64,000 bases of DNA from Harmonia axyridis (Eukaryota > Arthropoda > Insecta > Coleoptera > Coccinellidae), in the NCBI RefSeq assembly GCF_914767665.1, contig NC_059506.1:21925825-21989824 (forward strand), in the 5' to 3' direction. Within the stretch, counting starts at the first letter, position 1. Every line of letters starts with the position of its first letter. The position numbers and the translations under genes were made by a program. Shown here piece after piece: positions 1-10,925 of the stretch. Under the pieces are notes generated by a model. It searched no databases. It was not told the DNA's origin and saw only the letters and a list, made by a program, of their open reading frames with translations.

Positions 1-1599
1 ATATATGGAGCTTTGGAAATGGATTTTTTGCAATTTTTGGGGTTTTTGGTCATCAATCGGGGAGCTCTCATTTCTGGTTTTGATGGAATTTGGATGTTCG
101 GCGGCCAGAACCCGACTGAGAAATGATCTTCCTTGGTTATATTAGGCACCGCCATCGATAATTTTTTATACACTGCTCCACATTGGCAATGAAATGAGAT
201 ACAAAATCCAAGATCTTCCATACATCTTTTCATGCCACAAGATGACGCCAGAATAATTCACATGACCGAGAAACGACATATTGTGAGATTTTTTTAAGAG
301 AGGCCATAATAACTGAATCCTCATATATCTGATGTCCAATCACATCAAATATGTTAGCCGAAATGTTCATAACCAGGCATCGCGAGCTGTAATGGGTGAA
401 AATGGGAAAATCATAATCATATATCCTCAGGGATAACAATTGTGATCACTATTGATGTCATTTACATATGATATCTGATTTGTTTCTCACAAATCTCGAT
501 AATCTGACAATGGGGTGCCGAGACATTTTCCTCAGAATGTCTCGAAATTGATGATAGCATCTCACACACAAACGAATCCGTGAAAATATCTGCAGTTTTG
601 ATGCAATATAGTACTATACGGGTAGAATATAGAAGTCCAAGTGTTGGAAGCTAACTATGAATGGAACTTCCGATATTAACCCTCTATATCTCGAAAACTG
701 TCCATTTTTGAGCTTTGCGGCTAAAGACTTTTCTGATCAGTTCATCAAAAACTACAACATATCAAAAATTCAGCCAAATTCACGGAAAGCCATTTCCCAT
801 ACTAAACGTGCGGGGTCTTTTATATTTGGAATATTCATTTTATTTCAACTAGAAATACTAATGATAAATATCAATACTGATATTTAATGTTCAGAAAATA
901 TATTCAATGGTATCGCTGAAAAAATATCAACAATTCAATTTGATTTATTCACAGATAATTTACATTTTCAAATATAATACACAACTCAGATGCGTTAAAT
1001 TTTCCATTATACTTTTCACTATGAGAACACCTATGGGTGCAATTTTATCAGAAATATACAAAAGGTCAAGAGGAAAAAAAGATGGTATTGTTGACATGGT
1101 GTTACAAAACAACATACAAAACAAAAACAATGACATAAGCTACAGCTGTGGACAATGAACCGAACAATCAACCCCCTCACAATAATTAATGAATTCGAAA
1201 ACCATTCACATGAATAACAACAACCACGTGTAAAGGATAACTAGGGAATTATTCAAAAAACAAAGAAAAGAATAACGGACATCCCTCAAGGAAAAGTACT
1301 AACCGTAGACACGTGTTTTGGGTTTTAGGCCCTCATCAGTAGTTAGATAACAACAAACAAAGAACAACTTGATAAGAAATTGTCCATATTCCATACTCTA
1401 TTGAATATCTATAGATGACTGAACATATTGATTTTTCTCCTCGTTCCTTTATTTTTTGCAAATTCTCTATTTGAAAATTAAATGTAATAAAAACTTTTCA
1501 TTATCGTGAGTAATTTCACAAGATACATTTTATCAAATGCAGGGCAGTCATGAGAAAATTCTATATCCTTGAAAAGTTCCAAATACCTTCTCCCAATTC
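1..1599. other. No gene recognised
   Basis: AT-rich sequence with only short open frames that show no recognisable domain. No RNA gene, terminal repeat or convincing exon was seen. Confidence 0.5.
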
Positions 1600-2143
1600 C
1601 TACTTGAGTACTGAACGAGTCAAATTTTTGAGAAATAATTTTTCCATTTCAAAAATGAATTGGAGAAATGTTTCCTGTAGAGCTTGCAACGGATTATATG
1701 TATTCAGATGATTATCATAGGCCTTGAAATATGTCAATAACCTACTGGTTTTTAATTCAGTGAATCCCCCCAATTTCGAACATTTGACAGAGTTATGAAC
1801 TTTTAAAACTTTTCTTAATAAGTATTCACACATATAGGTGAACGCATTTTGTGATAAAAAATCCTCATTCCTATAATCTGTGTCAGGTAATAACTGAGTT
1901 TTTCGCTGTTTTGCTGTCCGAATCATTAGAGCTATTTGAAGTTTTGCTATGAAAATAATTCTGACAAAAAAGTTTTTTGAATGTTCGTTCAAATTGAATT
2001 CTTGCTGACGAATGCTTCCAAAAAAATTTTCTAAACAATATTGATTGACTCGTCTGGTGAAAAGACATTTGGAACCAGATGAATGTGCGACTTGCCACAA
2101 CTGTTTGATACCATTTTTTGTTCTGAGCCAACATTTTAGGCAT
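1600..2143 (-). pseudogene. P-element-like (THAP9-like) transposase remnant
   Basis: Two overlapping minus-strand frames together resemble the C-terminal half of a P-element/THAP9-type transposase. The clearest signature is CLFTRRVNQYCLENFFGSIR near 2030-2070, which matches the family's conserved pattern of L-F-T-R-R-x-N-Q, then C-L-E-N-x-F, then I-R-Q-Q. Just downstream the match moves to the other frame (IQFERTFKKLFCQNYF), which implies a frameshift near 2000. The 166-codon frame continues to 1600 with a poorly conserved tail. There is no THAP zinc finger and no terminal inverted repeat. P transposases cut and paste DNA in the nucleus; this copy is truncated and frameshifted, so it should be inactive. 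The family call rests on remembered motifs. Confidence 0.7.
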
Positions 2144-2659
2144 TTTATTATTGATGTAACATCTTTACCCTGAGTATTAAATACCTTTATAGACCCTTTG
2201 CTAGTTTCAAAAATTCATAAAAAAAGAATGTGAGATGTGAAAACTTTGAGTGATACCGCGTATTGAAGCTGAATATTGATTATTTTGGAACGTTATTAAT
2301 TATTGTGAAACTTAAAAAAACAAAAAATTGTGTGAACAGGAGATTTGTAGTCATTGATGAATATTTTAATTTCGATAAGATACATCGCAGTTGGAAATGA
2401 GATAACTCAAAATAACTCAGAATTCTTATAATATAGACTGAATCCAGTTCCTTAGAATTATGATTTTTGGAAAAAAGTTACGTGTACAATAATTTTGAAT
2501 TAAAGTTTTCATTAATTTATTGTACATTCAACGGATGATAAAATAAGTTCTCTTTTGAAATGTTGTTGTATATGAGGATTATTTCTTATACTGTTTTTAA
2601 GGCATCTATTCATTATGACTAGTCCTACTGCATATTTTGAAGTTTGAATAAATACTTGA
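2144..2659. other. No gene recognised
   Basis: AT-rich intergenic sequence. A 62-codon minus-strand frame at 2512-2700 has no recognisable domain and runs into the probable 3' UTR of the neighbouring minus-strand gene. Confidence 0.4.
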
Positions 2660-2875
2660 GAATAACTTTCAACACATTTTATTTCGAGAAAATTCAACAT
2701 TCAACATACACAATGTAATTAAAAATTGTATACATACACAAATAAAAATGATAATAATAATCGCTTTTTTGTTTCTTATGATATTCGCTTTTTTTCTTTT
2801 AATCTATTATCCTTTTTTTCCATCGTCCTTCCCTAATACAAACCGAAAATGGTTTGTACTAATTTAGTCCATCAC
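2660..2875 (-). other. Probable last (3' UTR) exon of membrane-protein gene, copy A
   Basis: This block is conserved with 6450-6661 of copy B. On the minus strand it begins after a TTTCAG acceptor (AG at 2877-2876) and contains an AATAAA poly(A) signal (complement of 2678-2683) that is also present in copy B (complement of 6467-6472). Homology to copy B stops just beyond that signal, as expected for a transcript end. The upstream exon ends in AAG followed by GTAAAT at 3474, so a 599-bp intron (2876-3474) is predicted one base after the stop codon. Inferred from sequence only. Confidence 0.45.
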
Positions 2876-3475
2876 CTGAAATAATAGCACATTTGAACTT
2901 TAAAAGTTACTCGAAAATTTATTATATGTATGTATATTTATTTTGATTTGTTTTTTCTTTCACATATCATTTGTCATATTCAGTTGATAACCAGTTATTC
3001 AATGTACACGATTTAAAGTCAAATTTTGACTGAAGAACTGCGGCAAAGTTATGATATTGAGGACGTACCAATCTTTGTTTGAAAATAACAATTTTTTTGT
3101 TTCATTTTTTTTCTATAGAAGTAAAAAACTTAAGCCATTGAATTGTACTTCTTTTCATCTTATCCTTATTCAAAATGAGAAATTATCAAACAAGAACCTA
3201 ATCAATAGATTTTAGGAACATAAAGTTTAGGGTCTCATAGAAACAGAAGTATTAAAATTGTCATATATATTTGAAAATTGATGATTTTTTGCTCAATGAA
3301 TCTTTTTCAGCCACTTTCTCTGAAGAAATGGACATAATTTTTTTTATACGTATATGTTTCACACTAATTTATACGGAATTTTTTAATCGAACTCACGAAA
3401 ACAAAAATCTGTCAAAATAAATGTAGATATATACACAATGTATATTAGATTTTATTCGTTATATTTTGATTTACC

Positions 3476-3760
3476 TTATGTGTCTTCCTTTTTTTCGGGT
3501 GTCGTCATTTTCGGTTCCTTCACAGCGTCCAAAGTGCCATAATTTTTCACGGATTTTTGAAATGGATCAGTTTCGTCTTGAAGATGTTCTTTACTTTTTT
3601 TTATTTTGGAATCTTTACTGTTTTTTCCAAATATGCTTTTGTGAATCACTGTGGATGATTTCCCAGGAATATTTTCATCATATCCCAGTTTTGATTCAAG
3701 CGTATCATGATTAAATAATGGTAAGACTTTTGGTGAACAGTTTACTTTTTCAGAGTCCAT
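3476..3760 (-). CDS. Hypothetical 94-residue hydrophilic protein, copy A
   Basis: An ATG-initiated 94-codon frame, lysine- and serine-rich, ending MTTPEKKEDT. It has a same-length paralogue at 8758-9042 with about 73% identity by eye, no gaps, mostly conservative changes and the same stop position, which suggests that the protein frame was under selection. The stop TAA is followed after one base by a splice-donor-like GTAAAT shared by both copies. Just upstream on the same strand lies a membrane-segment frame (3790-3993) whose stop is 29 nt before this ATG, in the -1 frame relation. It may be a separate downstream cistron, the C-terminus of the membrane protein after a frame change, or part of a decaying gene. 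No family was recognised. Confidence 0.5.
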   Translation of the reverse strand: MDSEKVNCSPKVLPLFNHDTLESKLGYDENIPGKSSTVIHKSIFGKNSKDSKIKKSKEHLQDETDPFQKSVKNYGTLDAVKEPKMTTPEKKEDT

Positions 3761-3789
3761 TTTATCGAAGATCGATAGTCGGAATATTA

Positions 3790-3993
3790 TTATAAATATC
3801 CTCTTCGTATTAGGTATCCGGATTCGTGCGGGATGTATTCGAGTTCGTCTTCGTCTTCTCTGACTTCGCAGTCCTTGCTTAGGGGTTCGCGGCAAAAGCA
3901 ACACAATAAAGAAATTTCCAATAATAACAATAATGTAAAACTAATCATTTTGATAATGTTGACGAGCACATCTAGTTTGTTTTCTTCACCAAA
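3790..3993 (-). CDS. Single-pass membrane-protein exon, copy A (unassigned)
   Basis: A 67-codon frame opens directly after an acceptor-like TTTTTAG (AG at 3995-3994). It contains a hydrophobic segment (MISFTLLLLLEISLLCCFC) followed by an acidic tail (REDEDELEYIPHESGYLIRR) and a TAA stop. Copy B has the equivalent segment at 9080-9297 (VNLIKMITVLLGTGVFVLYI), also followed by an acidic tail. The layout suggests a short transmembrane anchor with a charged cytoplasmic end. The part of this exon upstream of 3993 is shorter than in copy B and holds an in-frame TAG, so copy A either uses a later acceptor or is decaying. No protein family was recognised. Confidence 0.4.
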   Translation of the reverse strand, partial: FGEENKLDVLVNIIKMISFTLLLLLEISLLCCFCREPLSKDCEVREDEDELEYIPHESGYLIRRGYL

Positions 3994-4049
3994 CTAAAAA
4001 TGCATGGAACTAAATGCAATTATCTGAAATGGACCATATGTTTAGAATG

Positions 4050-5216
4050 TTTAGATGCTGACAGCGGTCGATTATCTCAATATAAAATCCTTGAAATGAC
4101 ATGGAGGATGGAAGAGCTCTTCTGTTGCTGAAAGTTATGTAGAACTGCAGCACAGAAAAAACTGGATATTGCTAAAATTTTGGCTAGCTATATTCCTGCA
4201 TAGAGTAGTCAAATTTTGAACGTTCCCATTATAATATCATATATAATATAATAAACGTAACCACTTAATACCTGGATTATCATTCAATGCAGGGATGTAT
4301 TATGCACTCTAATGGAACAATCAAAGTTTTCAATAATTGTACTTTCAAAAATATGGACTGAGAGTTCATTCAATCTTCAAATTATTATAGAATGAATAGA
4401 ATATATCATATCAAAACAAATCTCATTTATTTTCATAAAATCACATATTAGCACAATTGCAGTAATTCTTCTTTAGTAATCAAAAATATAGGTGCATTAA
4501 TATTGTTGATGAGAATTATAATTCTCTCAATCATTTATTCTGAACACTAATGATATATCTGCTAAAATTGTTAGGTCAGTTATATTACAATATATTTCAT
4601 CAATGCTCTTCGATAACTTATCCGTAAAGAAAACATTGTAAACAATATTCTTCATCAAAAATATTTCTAGTTATTTCAATCCTTTCGGATATCCAATGCA
4701 GTTATTAAATATATAAATACTTATGTGTGGATTGTACATAATAGTATTTTCGAATCTTTTCACCCTGGAGAGTTCAACAATTCTGCAAAATAAATGTAAA
4801 TAGTAGCCATACGAGATGTAATAATTTAGCTTGAATCTATCTTCCATTTTATGAAACAACTTCTTCTATACTATTAGATATTCTCGTACGATTTTGTTCA
4901 GAATTTGATTGTATGAATTACAAGACGTTTTGAAAAAAAATAGCATATTTCATTCGGAGTTGAAGTGACTTTTCATGTCTCGCTTAAATTCCCCGCCGAA
5001 CGGAGTGAGGCGGGGAAACATAGGCTCGCCATGAAAAGTGACAATTCTCCTCCTTATGAAATAATATACTATTATCATTTGATGTAGTAATAGCATCTAT
5101 AACATCAATAAAAAGTGATTTATTAAAACTTAATAGTTGTTAATTTTATTTTGTGGAAAATCATCTCAACACAATGAAATAATTATTATAAATTATATTA
5201 TAAACCGGACAAACAT
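4050..5216. other. Intergenic, with a GC-rich hairpin
   Basis: Mostly AT-rich with no supported gene. A 62-codon minus frame at 4671-4859 follows an acceptor-like TTTTGCAG but has no recognisable domain. The notable object is the hairpin at 4967-5042, listed separately. Confidence 0.4.
4967..5042. repeat. GC-rich hairpin inside AT-rich DNA
   Basis: Outer arms ACTTTTCAT and ATGAAAAGT enclose an inner stem CCCCGCC (4991-4997) pairing with GGCGGGG (5009-5015), with an 11-nt loop. The stem is sharply GC-richer than the flanks. A hairpin of similar design (AT-rich arms, GC-rich tip) lies at about 36851-36911. It could be the tip of a fold-back element or a structured RNA element. Confidence 0.6.
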
Positions 5217-5640
5217 ACAGGGGGATTCACCGCGATGACCTATTAGACGTTTATAGAAAACTTATATCATGATTAGTGCAAATTTTCAACACAAACTCAT
5301 GTTTATGCTGACAATTTGAATGTTGGGGTTTGAGATAAACTATTTTCAGATCTCTACAATTTCCAGGAAACAGACTACTACTTCAGATCAATTAATCAAA
5401 CAAGAAACTTCCTTATTTCAAATGACACACACAGTATATGATCGTTTTTTTTATGACAATTTCAGCAATAGGTATGCCATACCTTCGTGAAAACTCGACA
5501 GTACATGAGTCAATGGGATTCTTAAAAAAAAATGGTGTCGACGTGGACTCTGCCGAAATATTCAAAAAACTGAATATTTCGGTAGAGTTTTTGCCCGATG
5601 GTATGGCATATTGCTGAAATTGCAAAACAGCCATATAATG
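5217..5640 (+). repeat. Fold-back repeat family, copy 1 (one arm)
   Basis: Begins with ACAGGGGGATTCACCGCGAT and proceeds through the shared landmarks of the family: TTAGACGTTTATRGAAAACT, AGATCTCTACAATTTCC, and a stretch around TTTCAGCAATA.GCCATAC. Other copies lie at 6834-7420, 9560-10925 (two arms) and 33530-33883. Non-coding and MITE-like. The 77-codon minus frame inside it is not a gene. Confidence 0.6.
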
Positions 5641-5886
5641 ATGCAATAAGTGCCTATCTATGATAATGCGTTAACTTGAGACAATTGAAATATTTGGTGG
5701 TCATCAAGGTTTTCGGCTTTACCACCGTTAGATTTTTTCCTTTGAACATTTAAGAAACAACATTTGTCAATTTGAAAATGTCATATTGAGAAAATCTAAC
5801 GGTGTTAAATACGGAGACCTTGGGGGCCACCGAATATTTCAATTATCTGTAGATTTATCTAGCCAATATTTTATCACTACAACTAA

Positions 5887-6159
5887 ATGAACTCAAATTT
5901 ATTTTGTCACGAATTTGAAGAATCTGAGAAAAATTATGACCCATGTAATATATCTGACAAATACTCTTTATTGTCAAGTTGGCTTAAACTGGACAATATC
6001 TATACCTATCTAGTATTTACGTCTTGCTCTATTGAATGGAGTCTTTATTTAATTGCTGGTATGTCTTATCAAGAAAATCAAGACTCAAACATAATTGACG
6101 AAGTGACATATCAGTTCGAAACAATCCAAAAAATTATAAAAGAATATATAATGTTATAA
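5887..6159 (+). CDS. Unassigned 90-codon ORF
   Basis: ATG to TAA frame in unique-looking sequence (MNSNLFCHEFEESEKNYDPC...IIKEYIML). Its composition is protein-like, with balanced charge and few low-complexity runs, but there is no recognisable domain, no paralogue in the window and no clear splice signals. It may be a fragment of a host exon or chance. Confidence 0.2.
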   Translation: MNSNLFCHEFEESEKNYDPCNISDKYSLLSSWLKLDNIYTYLVFTSCSIEWSLYLIAGMSYQENQDSNIIDEVTYQFETIQKIIKEYIML

Positions 6160-6449
6160 ATTGCGTTTCTAATAAGAATAAATCATCTAAATTTAACAAT
6201 AAACTCATATTTACACTAAATATCCTGATTATATCTTCTGAAAAATATTTTCGGGAATAATAATTTCAAAATCAGTATTATATTAAATTATTTTACTTCT
6301 AACTATCATTCAAGCGAAATCATTCTCAGAATATTTGATAGTTCAATCAATTAAATTCATAAGTCTTATAATATTGTCAGAATGTAAATTGAATTGTACT
6401 TATTTATGGCCAATAGATGTATTATTATTATTATATAACGTATGATAAA

Positions 6450-6661
6450 ATAATACTTTCAACACATTTATTTCGGTAGACTTGAACATTCAACCTACAC
6501 AATGTAAATAAAAATAATATACAGATATACAAAAATAATAATGATTGCTTTTTTGTTTCTCATGATATTCCTTTGCTTTTTTTCTTTTTTTCTGTCTTTT
6601 TCCACCGTCCTTCCATAATACATACCGAAAATAGTTTGTATCTACTGATTCATTCCATCAC
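6450..6661 (-). other. Probable last (3' UTR) exon of membrane-protein gene, copy B
   Basis: Paralogous to 2660-2875. Minus-strand acceptor TTTCAG (AG at 6663-6662), then GTGATGGA as in copy A, and a conserved AATAAA (complement of 6467-6472). The predicted intron 6662-8756 is 2,095 bp, longer than in copy A because repeats have inserted into it. Confidence 0.45.
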
Positions 6662-6833
6662 CTGAAATAACAGCACTTTGAAACTTTCTTTAAAGGTTAC
6701 ATTTATTATTAATAAAAAAAAATAATTAAATATGAAACGTATAATGAAGTGTCTTTATTTTCTTTTAATAATATTGAAATTATGTTTCACCAAGTGAAAA
6801 GCGGAAAATCAATTTATAGTAAATTTATTATAC

Positions 6834-7420
6834 AGGTTGATTCACCGCGATGGCCTATCAGACGTTTATGAAAAACTAATCATAATTTTATGCTGAAAAT
6901 TCGCATATTGTGGTTTGAGACAATGAATTTTTCCCTTAATATATTTTTAGATCTCTACAATTTCCAGTTATACTAGAAACATTCTACTTCTTCCTTATTT
7001 CGAATAGCACACCCGGTATATTATTGCATCATTAGATTATTTCATGACAATTTCAGCAATATGCCATACTTGGGTAAAAGCTGAACGATTTATGAGTTAA
7101 TGAGATTCTTATGGAAAAAATGCTGGCGACGACGAATCACTTTTCTTGAATATTTCTGCAGGACAGGTCAGGTTTTTTTCGAAAAAAAAAATTTTTCATT
7201 TTAGATTCTGCAAATACCTAGTTTTATGTACTGTATGTGGTTTGGGCCAAAAACGTACAGGGTGTTTATCAGAAGTTCATGAACTTGGACAATTTTTATT
7301 ATTTCAGTCAATTCAACGTATAAAAAGAGGGGGTTACTCAAACAAACCTTACACCTAGAATGTTTACTTTAAGAGTTATCGAGGAAGAATTTTAAATGAG
7401 GAAAAACCACAATGTCTAAC
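6834..7420 (+). repeat. Fold-back repeat family, copy 2 (one arm)
   Basis: Starts ACAGGTTGATTCACCGCGAT and follows copy 1, then continues through TACAGGGTGTTTATCAGAAG and ends near GAGGAAAAACCACAATGTC, landmarks also seen in the 9560-10925 palindrome. It lies inside the predicted intron of membrane-protein copy B, where copy A has no insertion. Confidence 0.6.
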
Positions 7421-8757
7421 TGTTTGGTGTTGTCTGTGACTTCTCAAAAATAAATTAAGCTTATGCGTTGAGTACTGTCGATTCCGTCAAAGTTTTCTCC
7501 TAGCCTAACATTTCCGAGAGTTATCGACCGATCGTGCACTATCGACCTACCCTATATATAGATTATTATTTCACATAACATATGCCAAATTTAGCCGAAT
7601 TAATAATCAGTTATTTAAATGCACTTGAATCAACATTACATTTTGACTGTAGAACTAGGGAGAAGTTATAATATTGAGGACATATCAATATTTTATTAAT
7701 GATAAATTTTATAGCTCAGGTGAATCTGTATCACTATAGAAGTAAGAGACTTGAGCCATTGAATTATCTTTTTTTCAATTCCTCATTTAAAATAAGTCAA
7801 TATGAACAATAAGCTAATCAATGAACTTTTTAATAACGATATACTATAATGTACAACATAAACTTCAAGGTCTCATAGAAACAGAAGTAATAAAATTTGA
7901 AACTTGACAGTACTGATATATTGATACTTATAATGTTTCTGCTAAGAAAGCATTTTTTTTCAGTCACATTGTCTGAAGAAATACAAATAAATTTTTTACA
8001 CATATTCACACCAGTTTATACGAAATTTTTCATTTGGAACTCACGAAAACAAAAACCTGTCGAAATTAGTGTAGATACATACATCATGTATATTTGATTC
8101 AACATTCATTCATTCATTCACATTCAAAGTACTTTACTTTGGGCAGTGTAACACTGTGGACCAAAATATCAGTTGGGCTCAGCAGTAATGCCATATACCC
8201 ATAATCAAGTAATATAAGATAAAATAATTCAATCGATAATAGTAAAGTGGAATTATTTCTGGGGTCACGGAGTCTAGGATTAACCTATATCATCCCACAG
8301 TGGCAAACAAAGTTAAAATCAACCATCTTCAATATTTATGACGATTTGCTATGTTAATATTTATTTGATGATTTGTGCAATATTTTAGTTCGTTTTTCTA
8401 AAGTTTTTGTCCCATATATCATTCAAATTAACATATTTTAATCTGTAACAGTATATATTTTTACATATATAATATTTTATTTGATGTATTTCAAATATTC
8501 AATTAATATTTTATAACAAGCCATGAAATTCTTGATGGCATAATCTTTTTGTGCATTTTTTGTGTAGAAAAAATTATGATTATTATTATTATTATTTTCA
8601 ATACATCAAATTTAGAATTTAATTTCACAAACAACATTAATATTTTCAACAGTTACATAAAATTTTTGAGATCCAAAATGGGATGCAAGGAAATGTAGTC
8701 ATATCGCTGTAACAACCATTTTGGTACTGTTGATTCAACATTATATTTTAATTTACC
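7421..8757. other. Intronic sequence of copy B, no gene recognised
   Basis: 7562-8095 aligns with 2955-3470 of copy A, so it belongs to the segmental duplication. 8100-8745 has no counterpart in copy A and looks like inserted AT-rich DNA of unknown type. No coding frame is supported. Confidence 0.4.
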
Positions 8758-9042
8758 TTATGTGTCTTCCTTTTTTTCGGGAGTCGTCATTTTTGAGTCC
8801 TTTTCAGCGTCGAAAGTGCCATAACTCCTCATGCATTTTTGAAATGGTTCAGTTTCGTTTTGAACATGTTCTCTACTTTTTTTTGTTTTGGAATTTTTAC
8901 TATTTTTTCCATATATGCTTTTGTGAATCACTGTGGATGATTTCTCAGGAATATTTTCATCACATCTTGGTTTTGATTCGAGCGTTTCATTATTATATAA
9001 TGGTAAGACTTTTGGTGAACAGTTTATTTTTTCAGTTTCCAT
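8758..9042 (-). CDS. Hypothetical 94-residue hydrophilic protein, copy B
   Basis: Paralogue of 3476-3760 with the same length, start context and stop. It begins METEKINCSPKVLPL and ends MTTPEKKEDT. Differences from copy A are mainly conservative (D/E, S/T, V/I, F/Y, K/R). The TAA is followed by a donor-like GGTAAAT. Upstream, the membrane-segment frame (9080-9297) ends at TGA after a run of nine T; reading -1 at that run joins it to the frame that leads into this ORF. Function unknown. The gap-free conservation is the main argument that it is coding. Confidence 0.5.
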   Translation of the reverse strand: METEKINCSPKVLPLYNNETLESKPRCDENIPEKSSTVIHKSIYGKNSKNSKTKKSREHVQNETEPFQKCMRSYGTFDAEKDSKMTTPEKKEDT

Positions 9043-9079
9043 TTGATCGATTTCCAATAGTCGGAATATATATATAGTA

Positions 9080-9297
9080 TCAAAAAAAAAGATCACGATC
9101 AAACAAATCATCAATAAGATCTAATTCGTCGTACTCTATACAGCATTCACAAAACAGAATATATAACACAAAAACTCCCGTGCCTAACAATACAGTAATC
9201 ATTTTGATTAAGTTGACGTGAACATCGAGTATGTTTTCTTCAACAAATTGAAGATGTGTGAAAATAAATGCATTTATGAAAAACCAAATTCGCGCAT
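9080..9297 (-). CDS. Single-pass membrane-protein exon, copy B (unassigned)
   Basis: Opens after a CTCTTTCAG acceptor (AG at 9299-9298) and encodes a hydrophobic segment (LIKMITVLLGTGVFVLYILF) followed by an acidic tail (YDELDLIDDLFDRD). The frame stops at TGA directly after the sequence C-TTT-TTT-TTT. A homologous segment in copy A (3790-3993) has the same order of hydrophobic stretch then acidic tail. Probably one exon of a small type I or tail-anchored membrane protein; no family recognised. Confidence 0.4.
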
Positions 9298-9559
9298 CTG
9301 AAAGAGACCATATGTTCAAATGACAGCGCTCGAATAATATTAATTTCAATATCTAGTTTCAATAATCAGGATGAACGTAGGTCTTGTAGAGTATATTTGC
9401 ATGAAAAAAACAATCTATAATTAAAGGTCTTCCTTTGAAGTATAGAAAAAAATCGTTTTCCATTTCATATGGTATTGGCATTTATAACATCAGGAGAATT
9501 GCGATTTGACACAACCAATATCCAGCCGCAAATTCGGCTTTCATATTTTTTGAAAGATT

Positions 9560-10925
9560 AATTTCAGAAATATGAACAGTATCTACTATCCATAGTGATT
9601 CACATAGTGTGCTGAAAATTCACAGGTTGGGGTTTGAGACAATGGATCTTTCTTCCTGAAATATTTTCAGATCTCTTCCGATTACACCGGAAGCAAAATA
9701 CTATGATACTTCCTTATTTCAAATGGCACACCCCGTAAATTATTGCATCATTATTCAGCTATTTTGATGGCAATTTCAGCAATATGCAATAATTGAGTGA
9801 AAACTCAAAGGTTCCTGGGTAATGGGGTTCTTAAGAAAAAAATGGTTGCGACGAGGACTCACATTTTTTTGAATACTTCTGCAGAATTTTTTTTTTCAGA
9901 AAAAACTTTTTCGTTTTCGATTCTGCAAATACGTAATATTATAAGACTGTTTGCATTTGGATCAAAAATATACAGGGTGTTTATAAGAAAATAAGAAAGT
10001 TGAACTTGGACAATTCAAATTCATCAAAACTCAAGATTTTCAAAGTAGAACCTATATTTTTTATTGTTTCATCTGATTCTACGTACATGAATAGTGGGGG
10101 TCACTCAAATAAACCCTACCTATACCTAAAATGAATACTTTAAGATTTATCGAGGAAGAACTTCAAATGAGGAAAAACCGCAATTCCTGTGTGTAGTAGT
10201 CTGTGCCTTTTCGTTGGAATTGTTGAGGAATCCATAAACCAATACAATTTTCAATTAACAATAATTCATAATTCTTGAAAATGTCAAATTTAGTTATCGT
10301 AACATCGAATTTTAGTTTCTTTCTGAGTTTTCCGAAGTTGCACACTACTTCACATAGAAATTGCGGTTTTTCCTCATTCCTCGATAACTCTTAAAGTACT
10401 AAGTATTAAGTAGCTCCCACTCTTTTTATACGTAGAATCGACTGAAATAATAGAAAATATAGGTTCTAATTTCAATAACCTTGAGTTGTGATGAATTTGA
10501 GTTGTCCTAGTTCAACCTTCTCATCTTTTTATAAACACCATGTACATTTTTCGTCCAAATCGCAAACAGGTTTAGAACACTACGTATTTGCAGAATCGAA
10601 AATGATAAAGGTTTTTTCGAAAAAAACTTTTTTTTCATAAGAATTCCATTAACTCATGAACCTTCGAGTTTTTACCCAAGGTATGGCATATTGTTGAAAT
10701 TGTCATCAAAAAAGCTATCTAATGATGCAATAATATACTGGGTGTGCTATATGGAATGAGAAAGTGGTAGTCTGTTTCCGGTATAACCGGAAGTTGTGGA
10801 GATCAGAAAATATTTTAGGGAGAAAGATCATTGTCTCAAACAAACATCCAATTTTTCTGAACAAAATTGTAATCAGTTTTCCATAAACTCCTTATAGGCC
10901 ATCGCGGTGAACACCCTTCATAATA
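9560..10925. repeat. Complete fold-back element (long inverted repeat)
   Basis: The left arm (about 9560-10200) and right arm (about 10340-10925) are inverted copies of each other. Shared landmarks include the GAGGAAAAACCGCAATT stretch near the centre, CTGCAAATACGTA in both arms, and outer ends related to CACCGCGATGGCC. The centre is near 10265. No transposase is encoded, so it is a non-autonomous, MITE-like fold-back. Related arms lie at 5217, 6834 and 33530. Confidence 0.6.
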
